A stretch of 56,030 bases of DNA from Caldilineaceae bacterium (GTDB lineage Bacteria > Chloroflexota > Anaerolineae > Caldilineales > Caldilineaceae): NCBI GenBank assembly GCA_026708085.1, contig JAPOVP010000193.1, positions 1 to 56,030 of the forward strand. The letters are read 5' to 3'. A model generated the notes under the pieces. The model searched no databases, was not told where the DNA came from, and was given only the letters and a program-made list of their open reading frames with translations. This document shows positions 15,669 through 25,444 of the stretch, in pieces. A program made the translations under genes and the position numbers. The first letter of the stretch is position 1. Every line of letters starts with the position of its first letter.

Positions 15669-18600
15669 CCGCGTGAAAGTCTCCCGCCGCTTTCAAAGGG
15701 CCATACGCATCGACACCGACCTTGGCGATCCTGACGCGCTGAAGGGTTTTGTCTGTCCCCGTTCTTTCGGCGTGCTCCTGGAAGAAATGGCTCGACATGT
15801 GTCTGAATCTGGGCACTGCGCTTTCACGTGGACCGGCCCCTACGGAAGCGGCAAGTCAAGTCTAGCCGTTGCGCTTGCTGCCCTGCTCAACCGCGACAAG
15901 GCTTTGAGAATCCGCGCGGCCAGACTGCTCGGAAAAGAAACCACCGCAGTCGTTCGGAAAGGCCTGCCGCCACGCAAATCAGGTTGGCACATCCTTCCAA
16001 TCGTGGGGCGTCGCGACCGACCCGAACAAGCTACCGGCGAGGCGCTAGCCTCGTGCGGGTTCGTTAAGGGCCACGCGCCATTGCTCTGGCATGAGCAACA
16101 GGTCCTTGAAGAGCTGAATGATATCGCCGCGAGCGATCCAGAGTCCTCCGGCGGCCTGTTGATTATTGTTGACGAGATGGGCAAGTTCCTCGAAGGCGCG
16201 GCGCGTGACATCTCCGACGTCTACTTCTTCCAGCAACTTGCCGAACTCGCCTCCCGCAGCGACGGACGCCTTGTCTTCGTGGGCATCCTCCATCAGGCCT
16301 TCGACGAATACTCCCATCGTCTCTCGCGTGAGATGCGTGAGGAGTGGGCCAAGATCCAAGGCCGCTTCATCGACCTCCCCGTAAACACTGGTGTTGACGA
16401 GCAGATTGCCCTCCTAGGTAAGGCCATCGAGAGCGACCATGAACCGACGCCGCCTAGCCCGCTTTCACGAAGAATAGCGACCTTGACGAATCGAACAGCG
16501 TCTGAAGATCTGCCACAACTATTGGAGAACTGCTGGCCTCTGCATCCTATCGTCGCCTGCCTCCTGGGTCCGATCTCCCGCCGCAGATTCGGTCAGAACC
16601 AGCGCAGTATCTTCGGCTTTCTCAACTCCACCGAGCCGCGCGGCTTCCAGGACTTCCTGCGCAACGCACAAGACGGAGAACTCTTCTCACCCGACCAACT
16701 GTGGGACTATCTGCGCTTCAATCTGGAGCCCTCCATCATGGCTTCGCCCGATGGACATCGCTGGGCATTGGCCGTGGACGCGCTGGAACGATGCGAAGCG
16801 ATGGGTGGTGGTGAGCTACACCTGCTTCTTCTCAAGTCAATAGCGCTTATCGATCTCTTCAAGGAACGCTCGGGGCTTGTAGCGGATGACACCGCACTGC
16901 AGTTGGCGTTGGTTAGCTACAACGAGACTGCTATAAGAGACGCGCTCGAAGAGTTGCAGTCGTGGTCGTTGATCATTTTCCGCAGATTCAACGACTCCTA
17001 CAGCGTTTTCGAAGGCAGCGACTTCGATATCGATGACGCCGTCGGGCGTGTGCTGGCAACCATGCCGGAGTTGGACTTCGCTAGACTGAACGAAATTGCC
17101 GATCTCCAGCCTATTGTGGCCAAACGCCACTACCATGAAACTGGCGCGCTGCGCTGGTACGACGTAGCCATCGCGCCCCTTGCAGACGTTCAGGCAAACG
17201 TGGCCGCCTACCGCCCACAGGATGGCGCGGTCGGGACCTTCCTTCTCGCCCTGCCCACGAAAGGTGAGCATCATAGACTAGCCACTCATGTTGCTCAGAG
17301 CATTGTTCACGAATTCCAAGATTGGGACCTCGTGATCGGACTAGCGCAGGTTACGTGGAACTTCCCCATTTTGGTTCGCGAACTGCTGGCTGTCGAGCAG
17401 GTAAGAGCCGAGTCACCACAGCTGCAGGGGGATAGGATAGCCCGCAGGGAGGTCGAGTCCCGCATCGCGGCCTTGCGCGGCTTAATGGCAAGCGAGATGA
17501 GCCACGTTTTGGATTCTGCCCATTGGTATGGAAACGATCTTGGGGGCGCGCAACTCAATCAGGCCCAACGCAACGCGTTAGCGTCTGATCTGGTGGATAA
17601 TCGCTTTTGCTCATCGCCTGTGCTGCGCAACGAGCTACTCAATCGCGTCAGACCGTCGGGCAACGCCGTCGCGGCTCGCAATGCGCTGCTTCGGCGCATG
17701 GCTCTGAATGAAGGTGAAGAGCGATTGGGTATCGAAGGCTACCCGGCTGAAGGCGGACTCTTTGACTCTATTTTGAAAGCCAGCGACGTCTATCGCAAAG
17801 TCGACCAGGAATGGCGTTTTGTCGACCCTGCAACCGGCATAGATCCTCGCAACCTTGCTCCGGCTTGGAAAGACGCTGCGGAGGTTTTGGAAGCAAATCG
17901 GCGCCGAACGGTCCCGCTTGCCGAGATCTTCGACATTTGGCGAGAACCCCCCTTTGGCATAAAGGATGGCCTACTGCCGGTACTGGCCGCGGCCTTCATC
18001 CTCTCCAAAAAACGAGAACTGGCCTTCTACCGCCAAAGCATCTTCCAGAGCCAGATCACCGACCTGGACATGGAGTACCTCGCCAGAGACCCGCTCTCCG
18101 TTCAATTGCGCTGGATGGGTCTTTCCGACCAGCAACGAGCGCTGCTTTCGGAGATGGTGGGCATCGTGCGCGAACTCGATCCAGCCAATACGCTACCCAA
18201 TCTGGAACCTCTCGACGTGGCGAGAGGATTGGTAGCCGTTTACGATCGTTTACCCCCTTGGGTAGGACGCACACAGGGGCTTTCCACTAACGCCAAACAG
18301 GTCCGCCAGCTATTCAAACAGGCCAGTGACCCCAATAGCCTACTCTTCGACGACATTCCCCGCCATCTCTCTAGTGACGTCGAATTGGACAAGGAAGACA
18401 CTTTAGGGCATATTGCTGACAACGTGCGCTCAGGGTTGATCGAATTGCAGGATGCCTACCCCGCCATGCTGCACCGCCTGCGCGAGACGTTGCTGACGGA
18501 TCTGCAAGTGCCGAACGCATCCCCCCAACTGCTGGCTGAAGTGCGCGCCCGCGCTGAAAACATCCGCCAGCTTAGTGGTGACCACCGTCAGGAGGCCTTT

Positions 18601-19038
18601 GTCCTCCGCCTCTCTCACTTCTACGGCAGCGATCACGACATGGAAAGCCTGGCTAGCATGGCGACCAACAAGCCCTCGCCTACATGGGTCGATTCCGATA
18701 TCGATCGCGCTGCCGTTGCGTTGGCCGAGATGGCGCAGCAGTTCAACCACTTAGAATCCTATGCCCACGTCAAAGGACGTTCTGACAAGCGCCACGCCAT
18801 GGCAGTCACCGTCGGCATGAACGGCCAGCGCGCAACAGTGCAAGACGTTTTTGATGTGACCGACTTGGAGCATGCTGAAGTCGGTCGGCTGATCGAGCGG
18901 CTGGAAAAGACGTTGGAGGAGTGCGGTGAGCAAAGGCGCAACATCATCTTGGCTGCTCTAGCCGAACTAAGCGCCCGTTTTCTCGACGTCCCTGCCGAGA
19001 TAGTAACCGACGTTGCAGAAGAACTTGAGGCTCCGTAG
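15658..19038 (+). CDS. large P-loop ATPase, BrxC/PglY-like
   Basis: 1126 residues. Walker A is GPYGSGKSS at residues 60-68 and Walker B is LLIIVDEMGKF with D172-E173. A sensor-like stretch LVFVGILHQAFDEYSHRL follows. The N-terminal ATPase module and very large helical remainder resemble BrxC/PglY of BREX systems and the ATPases paired with DUF4007. It overlaps the DUF4007 gene by 11 bases and is followed two bases later by dndC. The likely role is an ATP-driven motor or scaffold that positions the modification enzyme or senses invading DNA. The C-terminal half (about 600-1126) has no motif I recognise. Confidence 0.75.
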   Translation: MLADRVKVSRRFQRAIRIDTDLGDPDALKGFVCPRSFGVLLEEMARHVSESGHCAFTWTGPYGSGKSSLAVALAALLNRDKALRIRAARLLGKETTAVVRKGLPPRKSGWHILPIVGRRDRPEQATGEALASCGFVKGHAPLLWHEQQVLEELNDIAASDPESSGGLLIIVDEMGKFLEGAARDISDVYFFQQLAELASRSDGRLVFVGILHQAFDEYSHRLSREMREEWAKIQGRFIDLPVNTGVDEQIALLGKAIESDHEPTPPSPLSRRIATLTNRTASEDLPQLLENCWPLHPIVACLLGPISRRRFGQNQRSIFGFLNSTEPRGFQDFLRNAQDGELFSPDQLWDYLRFNLEPSIMASPDGHRWALAVDALERCEAMGGGELHLLLLKSIALIDLFKERSGLVADDTALQLALVSYNETAIRDALEELQSWSLIIFRRFNDSYSVFEGSDFDIDDAVGRVLATMPELDFARLNEIADLQPIVAKRHYHETGALRWYDVAIAPLADVQANVAAYRPQDGAVGTFLLALPTKGEHHRLATHVAQSIVHEFQDWDLVIGLAQVTWNFPILVRELLAVEQVRAESPQLQGDRIARREVESRIAALRGLMASEMSHVLDSAHWYGNDLGGAQLNQAQRNALASDLVDNRFCSSPVLRNELLNRVRPSGNAVAARNALLRRMALNEGEERLGIEGYPAEGGLFDSILKASDVYRKVDQEWRFVDPATGIDPRNLAPAWKDAAEVLEANRRRTVPLAEIFDIWREPPFGIKDGLLPVLAAAFILSKKRELAFYRQSIFQSQITDLDMEYLARDPLSVQLRWMGLSDQQRALLSEMVGIVRELDPANTLPNLEPLDVARGLVAVYDRLPPWVGRTQGLSTNAKQVRQLFKQASDPNSLLFDDIPRHLSSDVELDKEDTLGHIADNVRSGLIELQDAYPAMLHRLRETLLTDLQVPNASPQLLAEVRARAENIRQLSGDHRQEAFVLRLSHFYGSDHDMESLASMATNKPSPTWVDSDIDRAAVALAEMAQQFNHLESYAHVKGRSDKRHAMAVTVGMNGQRATVQDVFDVTDLEHAEVGRLIERLEKTLEECGEQRRNIILAALAELSARFLDVPAEIVTDVAEELEAP

Positions 19039-19040
19039 AC

Positions 19041-19877
19041 ATGGCAGGCAGAGAACGGCACGTTCTAGGACTGTCCGGCGGCCGCGACAGCGCCGCGCTC
19101 GCTGTCTACATGCGACAGAACCATCCGCAGCTCGAAATCGATTACTTCTTCACCGACACCGGCAAGGAACTGCCGGAAGTCTACGAGTTTCTGGTCAAGT
19201 TGGAAGGCTTCCTAGGCAAGCCAATTCTCCGTCTAAACCCGGATCGCGATTTTGACTATTGGCTCATGCAGTACAGCAACTTCCTGCCGTCGCCGCAAGC
19301 GCGCTGGTGTACGAAGCAACTAAAGCTCCGTCCCTTTGAACAGTGGATTCGCCCGCTGCTCGACGATGGCGATACGGTCTACAGCTATGTCGCTATCCGC
19401 GCCGACGAAGAGTACCGCGAAGGCTACGCCTCCAAGCACGAGAGTCTGATCGTGCGCCTTCCGCTGAAGGCGGCCGGTATCGACAAGGCCGGCGTCCTGG
19501 AGGTATTGGAAGGCACTGGGCTGGGGCTGCCACAATATTACGAGTGGCGCACTCGCAGTGGCTGCACCTTCTGTTTCTTCCAACAGAAGATCGAATGGGT
19601 GCGCCTGATGGAGCGACACCCCGGCTTTTTCGAGGAAGCCAAGAGTTACGAGAAGAACGCCATTGACCACGGCTCCCCTTTTACCTGGAGCGAGGGCGAG
19701 TCATTGGATGAATTAGCCAGGCCGGAGCGGGTAGCGCAGATCCGTGAAGACCATCAGAGACGATTGGCGAAGATGCGCGTTAAGCTACAGTTGAATCCTC
19801 TGCGTCCCGATGCTGAGCCGATCGACATGGATGATCTTTACGGTCAGGCAAAGGTTTGTTTGGCATGTCATAAGTGA
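19041..19877 (+). CDS. dndC: PAPS reductase-family sulfurtransferase, DndC-like
   Basis: 278 residues. The PP-loop SGGRDSAAL (12-20) binds and activates ATP; FFTDTGKELPEVYEF is the adjoining family motif. Cysteines C90 (RWCTKQLK), C175 and C178 (SGCTFCFF) and C273/C276 (VCLACHK) could carry an iron-sulfur cluster and sulfur transfer, as in DndC. DndC activates the DNA backbone and accepts sulfur from DndA to form phosphorothioate linkages. It starts two bases after the ATPase stop. At 278 residues it is shorter than typical DndC (about 450-500), nearer the core PAPS-reductase fold. An IS lies three bases past the stop codon. Confidence 0.82.
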   Translation: MAGRERHVLGLSGGRDSAALAVYMRQNHPQLEIDYFFTDTGKELPEVYEFLVKLEGFLGKPILRLNPDRDFDYWLMQYSNFLPSPQARWCTKQLKLRPFEQWIRPLLDDGDTVYSYVAIRADEEYREGYASKHESLIVRLPLKAAGIDKAGVLEVLEGTGLGLPQYYEWRTRSGCTFCFFQQKIEWVRLMERHPGFFEEAKSYEKNAIDHGSPFTWSEGESLDELARPERVAQIREDHQRRLAKMRVKLQLNPLRPDAEPIDMDDLYGQAKVCLACHK

Positions 19878-19880
19878 CTA

Positions 19881-20705
19881 GGGCTCGTTGACGTTTGAAG
19901 GATTCTGTCAAAGTGGCGACAATCGTAGGATGTCTACCTATAAGCTAGCCGACCATCAGTGGCAGAAACTGTACGCATTTCTGCAAGGACTCTCTCGTGC
20001 CTATGCGGGGCAAGAGGACAAGTGTCGCCGTTTCGTCGAAGCAGTTCACTGGATTCTGCGCAGCGGCGCACAGTGGCGTGAACTGCCAGCCGACCTTGGC
20101 AAGTGGAACAGTGTCTTCAAGCGCTACGCACGCTGGGAAGAGAACGGTGTTTGGGCCGACATGTTCAAACAGTTCGCCCAAGACCCGGACATGGCAGCGG
20201 TCATGCCGGACAGTACAGCTGTTCGCGCCCATATGTGCGCCGCGGGCGGCTCCAAAAAAGGGGGCGCCAGCGCGAACAGTGCCCAGGTCGGAGCCGGGGT
20301 GGCTTCAGCAGCAAGATCCATCTCCTCGTTGATGCGCTTGGCTTCCCCTTACAGTTCATCTTGACCGGCGGTGAACGCCATGACCTTTCCCAGGCTGAAT
20401 CGTTGCTCCCACCTTTCCATTTTGACGCTGTCATTGCCGATAAAGGCTACAGTTCCGACCCGCTAAGAGAACTGCTCACAGCCAGACAGGTCGAGTTGGT
20501 CATCCTTTCTCGCCGCTTTCGCAAGCAACCGCGGGACTATGACCGACTCCGCTACAAAGAGCGCAGTATTGTCGAACGCTTTATCAACCGAATCAAGTGG
20601 TTTCGACTCATTTTCACCCGCTATGAAAAACTTGCTCGACGCTTCATGGCTTACCTGCACTTTGCTGCTACTCTCATATGGCTTGAACGAAACGTCAACG
20701 AGCCC
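19881..20705 (+). mobile_element. IS5-family (IS427-type) insertion sequence
   Basis: Bounded by perfect 16-base inverted repeats: GGGCTCGTTGACGTTT at 19881-19896 and AAACGTCAACGAGCCC at 20690-20705. The transposase is in two frames: the first from ATG 19930 (STYKLADHQWQKLYAFL, with RSGAQWRELP and MPDSTAVRAH), the second one frame back carrying SRGGFSSKIHLLVDALG, ADKGYSSD and the DDE Glu in ERFINRIKWF. The shift can occur near the A6G5 run at 20254-20264, as IS427-type elements often make their transposase by frameshifting. The second frame runs past the element into flanking DNA to TAA because the usual flank-supplied stop is absent. No matching target duplication: left flank CTA, right flank AAT. 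Confidence 0.88.
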
Positions 20706-20776
20706 AATGACCAAATTCTACACCAGGCCAATCTGGGTGACCGGCCCCAAATGTTTAGATTACGTACAGGATTGTA

Positions 20777-23281
20777 ATGCGAAGCGACATGTCAAGGGAC
20801 ATTAATCGACCGGTAGGCGGCTGGTCCCTAGCGGATGACTGGCTTGAGCGTGGAGGGAATACCTACGACGGCATAGCCTATGGGCCTCCGGGTTTGGCGA
20901 AATCGTGGGGTACCCCAGGTTGTCCTTTGGTTTCGCGGGTATTCAGAAGCAGGTACCGAATGCAAGTCGCGCCCACACCATTGAGAAGGGTTCTTAAGAA
21001 ACCTGGTCTCGCGGTGAGTGAATTGGATTCTGAGATTCTGAAGGAGTTTCTTTCTGCCGAAGCCTCAAACAGGCTGTTCCGAGAGATGCGCGCTCTCATT
21101 CAAAGTTTCATAATCTTGCCAGAGGATGTGGCTATTCCGCCTGGTGTTCCAGTATCTTGGTTGACTGCGCTTCCAATTGGATATCGACTGCGGAGTAGAC
21201 TGCGTAACTATTGCTGGCCTCATGACTGGATTGTCAAGGAACCCTTTTATTGCTCTCAACTCATGAACATCCGTGGTCTTGGTATGAGCTCCTTAAACGA
21301 ACTCTTGTGCGTTCTTGAGAGTGCTGAGTTGGGACAGACAGCATTTAGATCGATCCCTCAAAAGCATGAGACGGATGATGAGGAAACTGAACACGGAGAG
21401 CGACTGGCCGAGATTGGCGAATCACCCGCAAAGCACAATCCAGTTCAAAATAAGGAAGATCTAGAGTTTCAGACTGCCGTCAACAAAGTAGCGCGCGAGG
21501 CCATCCGCGCCGGCTTCCTACACTTCGAAAGGCATGGGACCGTTCCTGATTCTTATGGAACAGAAAGTGAGCGCGTTTGCTCAATTTCTGCTCTAGGGGA
21601 TCTTTTTCGAGAATTCGCTGCCTGGGCTTTATCCGAAACAGATGTACTCACCTTCGGTGAAGCTATCTCGCTGGTAATGTCTGAAACCAACGCCACAGAG
21701 ACGTGGCAAGCCTTGGCGGAATTCGAACTAAAGCAAGCCAGCCACCAGCCCAGCCAACCCTACACTATTTTTGAGTCGTGGGCCAGCCACCTTCCTGATA
21801 GAGAGCGTTACATATTTGATAGAAGAATTGCCTGCTTCGAAGTTTCACACACGCTTCAGGACCTTGGGACACATTTAGGTATTACCCGTGAGAGAGTTCG
21901 CCAACTTGAAAAGCGAGTTCGGCGCAAGCTATCAATTCTTATGCGAAGAGAAGAGGCGGGGCCGATTCGCTGGCGGGCAGAGACTATAAGACATAATATC
22001 GGTGTCGCTTCTCCGCTAGCCAATGTTGAACACCTCTTGTCCTCGCTTGTCCGCCAAGAAGACTACAGAGGAATCGTTCTTGGGATCGCTGGACCGTACG
22101 ACTTTGTCAATGAGTGGCTCATCTTGAAATCCGCTATTGGTTCGGAGCCTTCTAAGAGGATTCGAGAAACGGCTGACGAAGTTGGGTTCATTGATTCTCT
22201 CATGGCCAGACAGGTATTAGGGAGTTGGGGGCTCGATAGCTCGCTTCACGAAGAATGGTTGCTGCGGGATGGCAAGGTTCGTAAGTTAAACGGTTGCCTC
22301 ATACGCTGGGATGGGTCGATAGGAGACAAGTTGATCTCCGCGCTCGCCCTCATCGGTCGCCCGACTACTATAGAAGCGCTCCTTGAGTATGTTCAGGAAG
22401 ATAGGACGAGAACTTCAGCACTTAATGCATTGTCAAATGATCCGCGGGCAGTGAGAGTCAGCCGAACAAAATGGGGGCTCGTCTCATGGGACCTTCCTGA
22501 ATTCAGCGGTATTGCTGCGGCAATTCGTCAGCTCCTTGAACGCCAAGGACGCCCTATGCCAATCGATGAAATAGTCACGTGCTTACGGAGAGAACTGCGT
22601 CTGAGAGACAATTCCATTCGCGCGTATTGTCAAGCTCCAATGTTTATTGTTGAAGACGGTGCGGTCCGCTTGCGGCGGCGCAATGAACCATACGAATATG
22701 AGAGGGTTTCACTTCGGAATGCTATAGGTGTATTCGTGCTTGGTCCTCGCCGCTTGTCGTTGCTTATTGGAGTAGATAGCGAGTTACTTCGAGGGAGCGG
22801 GCGACCGCTAACTCACGCTGCGGGTTCTCACTTGAAGGTTGCCATTAATCAAGTGCTTACTTTCAAGGATATTGGTGGAGAATCGGTTGCTGTTACTTTT
22901 CCCGAGGCTTCTCTTGTGGGGCCGCTGATAGGTTCCTTGCGAGCGTTAGCAGAAGCCGCGGGCGCTAAAGTTGGGGATCAATTGACCGTGACTCTAGACA
23001 AATCGGATATGTCGATAAGTGCTGTAGCTACAGATCTGTTTCAACACGAACCCGGTTGGGGACTTGTTGCCCGCCTGACGGGCATAGAAGCTGACGAGGG
23101 CATGGAGGGCCTAGTAGCTGCACTACAATGCGAAAAGGGAGAAGTTCGCGCCTTCTTAAGCAATCGCGGTGATGATGTCCTCAAGGAAGCTCTTCCGAAG
23201 GGTCCGGTAAATTCTGAACTTGATCTGGCCTTAGCTGGACTTGAGGCTCAGTTGCAGCAGAACACTAGCGAATTTCAATGA
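20777..23281 (+). CDS. sigma region 4 / RNAP alpha-CTD-like DNA-binding protein in the Dnd operon
   Basis: 834 residues from the first ATG; a later start at 20960 (MQVAPTPLRR) is plausible because the first 60 residues look unstructured and lie just beside the IS. Residues about 160-182 (LMNIRGLGMSSLNELLCVLE) closely resemble the helix-hairpin-helix of RNA polymerase alpha C-terminal domain. Residues about 335-395 (LPDRERYIFDRR, LGITRERVRQLEKRVRRKL) match sigma-70 region 4. A later part (SALALIGRPTTIEALLEYV, AIRQLLERQGRPMPIDEIVTCL) looks like repeated HARE/winged-helix modules. The C-terminus is a further domain with no motif. It overlaps the helicase gene by four bases. It may recruit the complex to DNA or tie it to transcription. 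Confidence 0.7.
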   Translation: MRSDMSRDINRPVGGWSLADDWLERGGNTYDGIAYGPPGLAKSWGTPGCPLVSRVFRSRYRMQVAPTPLRRVLKKPGLAVSELDSEILKEFLSAEASNRLFREMRALIQSFIILPEDVAIPPGVPVSWLTALPIGYRLRSRLRNYCWPHDWIVKEPFYCSQLMNIRGLGMSSLNELLCVLESAELGQTAFRSIPQKHETDDEETEHGERLAEIGESPAKHNPVQNKEDLEFQTAVNKVAREAIRAGFLHFERHGTVPDSYGTESERVCSISALGDLFREFAAWALSETDVLTFGEAISLVMSETNATETWQALAEFELKQASHQPSQPYTIFESWASHLPDRERYIFDRRIACFEVSHTLQDLGTHLGITRERVRQLEKRVRRKLSILMRREEAGPIRWRAETIRHNIGVASPLANVEHLLSSLVRQEDYRGIVLGIAGPYDFVNEWLILKSAIGSEPSKRIRETADEVGFIDSLMARQVLGSWGLDSSLHEEWLLRDGKVRKLNGCLIRWDGSIGDKLISALALIGRPTTIEALLEYVQEDRTRTSALNALSNDPRAVRVSRTKWGLVSWDLPEFSGIAAAIRQLLERQGRPMPIDEIVTCLRRELRLRDNSIRAYCQAPMFIVEDGAVRLRRRNEPYEYERVSLRNAIGVFVLGPRRLSLLIGVDSELLRGSGRPLTHAAGSHLKVAINQVLTFKDIGGESVAVTFPEASLVGPLIGSLRALAEAAGAKVGDQLTVTLDKSDMSISAVATDLFQHEPGWGLVARLTGIEADEGMEGLVAALQCEKGEVRAFLSNRGDDVLKEALPKGPVNSELDLALAGLEAQLQQNTSEFQ

Positions 23282-25443
23282 GTTTTCTGAACCTGTTCGC
23301 TAAGATACGTCCCGCTTATGAAATCCCAGGTGACAATCTGGTTGGCGAGGTTCTCGTTCCAGCGATGCGAGTGTGTGACGACCTCAGAATCGAGGTCGGC
23401 TTCTTTTCTTCTCGGTGCCTTGCACAGATCGCTCCCGGATTAGCTTCGTTCATCAATGACACGAATAGTACATTAAAGCTGATGGTATCCCCTATTCTAG
23501 AAGAAAAGGATCAAGTGGCAATTCAAAGGGGAATCAGCGATCCACAAACCGTCCTCAACCAGACGATGGAACGTCTATTCCAGGAGGCACGAATATCCGA
23601 GTCGGCCATAGAACGGCATACTGTAGATTCATTAGGCTACCTAGTGGCCAGTGATAGGCTCCAAATCCGCGTCGTGCTGATGGAACGAGGAGTGTACCAT
23701 AAGAAAATCTGGCTATTGGGGTTTGAAAGGCAATGGCTAGCAGTTCACGGGTCCGGCAACGCGACCGAAAGAGGTCTTCTTGTAAACGGCGAACAGATGT
23801 CGATCGACCGCGCCTGGATGGATGGAGAGCAGTCGGAAACGCGAGTCGGCATTTTTCTGGAGCAATGGGCAAGAAGATGGAATAACCAACATCCGATGTC
23901 GCTCACCGTAGAAGTAGGTCATGCGTTGGAAATACTGCGTGGCTTCACAGGGCTGATTCCGCCAACAATCGCAGACTTTTGGGAGGCCTGGTATTGTGAC
24001 CATAAAGCCGGTCTCGAACCTGAACTTCCGCAGGGATACCGCCCAGTCCGTATCGATCATCGGATGAAAATTCCAGAGGCACTTATCTGGCGAGAAGGTC
24101 GTTTCGCTCACCAAGGTTCCGCGGTTGATGCTATTGTTGAAAACGGCGGAGGCATACTTTCTATGGCTACAGGCAGTGGCAAAACGCGCGCAGCGCTAAT
24201 TGCCACTGCCGAGATTCAGGATAGCCGGGCCGGTCATCTGTGTGTTGTGGTTCTCGTTCCCACGAGGCCTTTGATTCGTCAGTGGGCCGAGGACATTCGT
24301 GGTTTCGGGATTGAACCAGTTGTCTTGTCAGGGAAAGGAAAGCTAAGACGCCAGCAGGAATTGGAGCAACTTACCTTTGCATTTTCTTCAATTCACTCAA
24401 GAACAGAAGTCCTGGTGGTAAGTAACTCGCTTTTTATGAGAAAGGATTCAGAAGTACGATCCTGGCTGGAGAGTTTGCCAAGTACGATCTATCGCCTATT
24501 GATTGCGGACGAAGTACACAATCTTGGCGCGCGTTCTTTCGTCGACAATCTCCCCGATTTTTTTAGTCGGCGGATTGGCCTTTCAGCGACTCCTATTCGC
24601 CAATATGATCCTGACGGAACTGATCAGCTCTTCGGTTTTTTCGGTGGAGCACCTTTGTTTGACTTCTCCATTGGGGATGCCATAAAGGCTGGCTGCTTAG
24701 TCCCCTACCGATATCATCTGCATGTAGCGAGACTAGATGCTGATGAAATGGATTACTATGAGGATCTTACCGAGCAACTGGTTAGGGCAGGTTTTCACGT
24801 TGATGACGACGGAAGGACAGTTGGGCTCTCGGACAGGGTGGCACGTCTGTTGCGGGATCGTAGAGCATTGGTTGAACAGGCCGACGCGAAATTAGGTCTT
24901 CTTGAGAGCAAGTTGAAGAGTATAGGTGCTGAGTCGGTTTCAAAGACACTCATCTACACTTCGGCGAAGCCTGTAGTTCCGGGCAAGACCAAACAGCTCA
25001 TTGCGGTAAACGAAATGCTTCAGCATCTCAACATCATCTCACACCAATATACGGCTGAGGAGACCGGAAGCAGGCAGTCAAGCAAAATCCTTGCTCTCTT
25101 TGATTCGGGAGACTATCAGGTCCTAACGTCTATGAAGGTCCTAGACGAAGGTGTCGACATACCTCAGACCGACACTGCGTTCCTGCTTGCCAGTAGCACT
25201 GTTGAAAGGGAATGGGTACAACGGCGCGGCCGGATTCTTCGAAACGCACCGGATAAAGAAACTGCCAATTTACACGACTTTCTCGTAATCCCTCCTGAAC
25301 TCGATTCCCCTTCGGCCAAGTCTCTTTTGCGGTCGGAATTGCGCCGTGCATCTGCATTCGCAGATCTCGCTGAGAATGAATATGACTTAGATGGCCCTAA
25401 CCAGATCATTCGTAAACTTGAAGACTCACTTTGGACGGCATAA
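23278..25443 (+). CDS. PLD-like nuclease / SF2 helicase fusion, phosphorothioation-system restriction type
   Basis: 721 residues. The N-terminal domain has a phospholipase D-like half site: H141-K143 in VYHKKIWLL and GSGNATERG at 158-166, though the usual Asp after HxK is not seen. A superfamily 2 helicase follows: Walker A ATGSGKT (297-303), DEVH box (411-414), SATP (436-439), TSMKVLDEGVDIP, and the arginine motif QRRGRILR (648-655). I recall a family called 'DNA phosphorothioation system restriction enzyme' with this architecture. It would unwind or cut DNA lacking the modification. It begins within the stop of the preceding gene (ATGA overlap). Confidence 0.82.
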   Translation: MSFLNLFAKIRPAYEIPGDNLVGEVLVPAMRVCDDLRIEVGFFSSRCLAQIAPGLASFINDTNSTLKLMVSPILEEKDQVAIQRGISDPQTVLNQTMERLFQEARISESAIERHTVDSLGYLVASDRLQIRVVLMERGVYHKKIWLLGFERQWLAVHGSGNATERGLLVNGEQMSIDRAWMDGEQSETRVGIFLEQWARRWNNQHPMSLTVEVGHALEILRGFTGLIPPTIADFWEAWYCDHKAGLEPELPQGYRPVRIDHRMKIPEALIWREGRFAHQGSAVDAIVENGGGILSMATGSGKTRAALIATAEIQDSRAGHLCVVVLVPTRPLIRQWAEDIRGFGIEPVVLSGKGKLRRQQELEQLTFAFSSIHSRTEVLVVSNSLFMRKDSEVRSWLESLPSTIYRLLIADEVHNLGARSFVDNLPDFFSRRIGLSATPIRQYDPDGTDQLFGFFGGAPLFDFSIGDAIKAGCLVPYRYHLHVARLDADEMDYYEDLTEQLVRAGFHVDDDGRTVGLSDRVARLLRDRRALVEQADAKLGLLESKLKSIGAESVSKTLIYTSAKPVVPGKTKQLIAVNEMLQHLNIISHQYTAEETGSRQSSKILALFDSGDYQVLTSMKVLDEGVDIPQTDTAFLLASSTVEREWVQRRGRILRNAPDKETANLHDFLVIPPELDSPSAKSLLRSELRRASAFADLAENEYDLDGPNQIIRKLEDSLWTA

Positions 25444-25444
25444 G

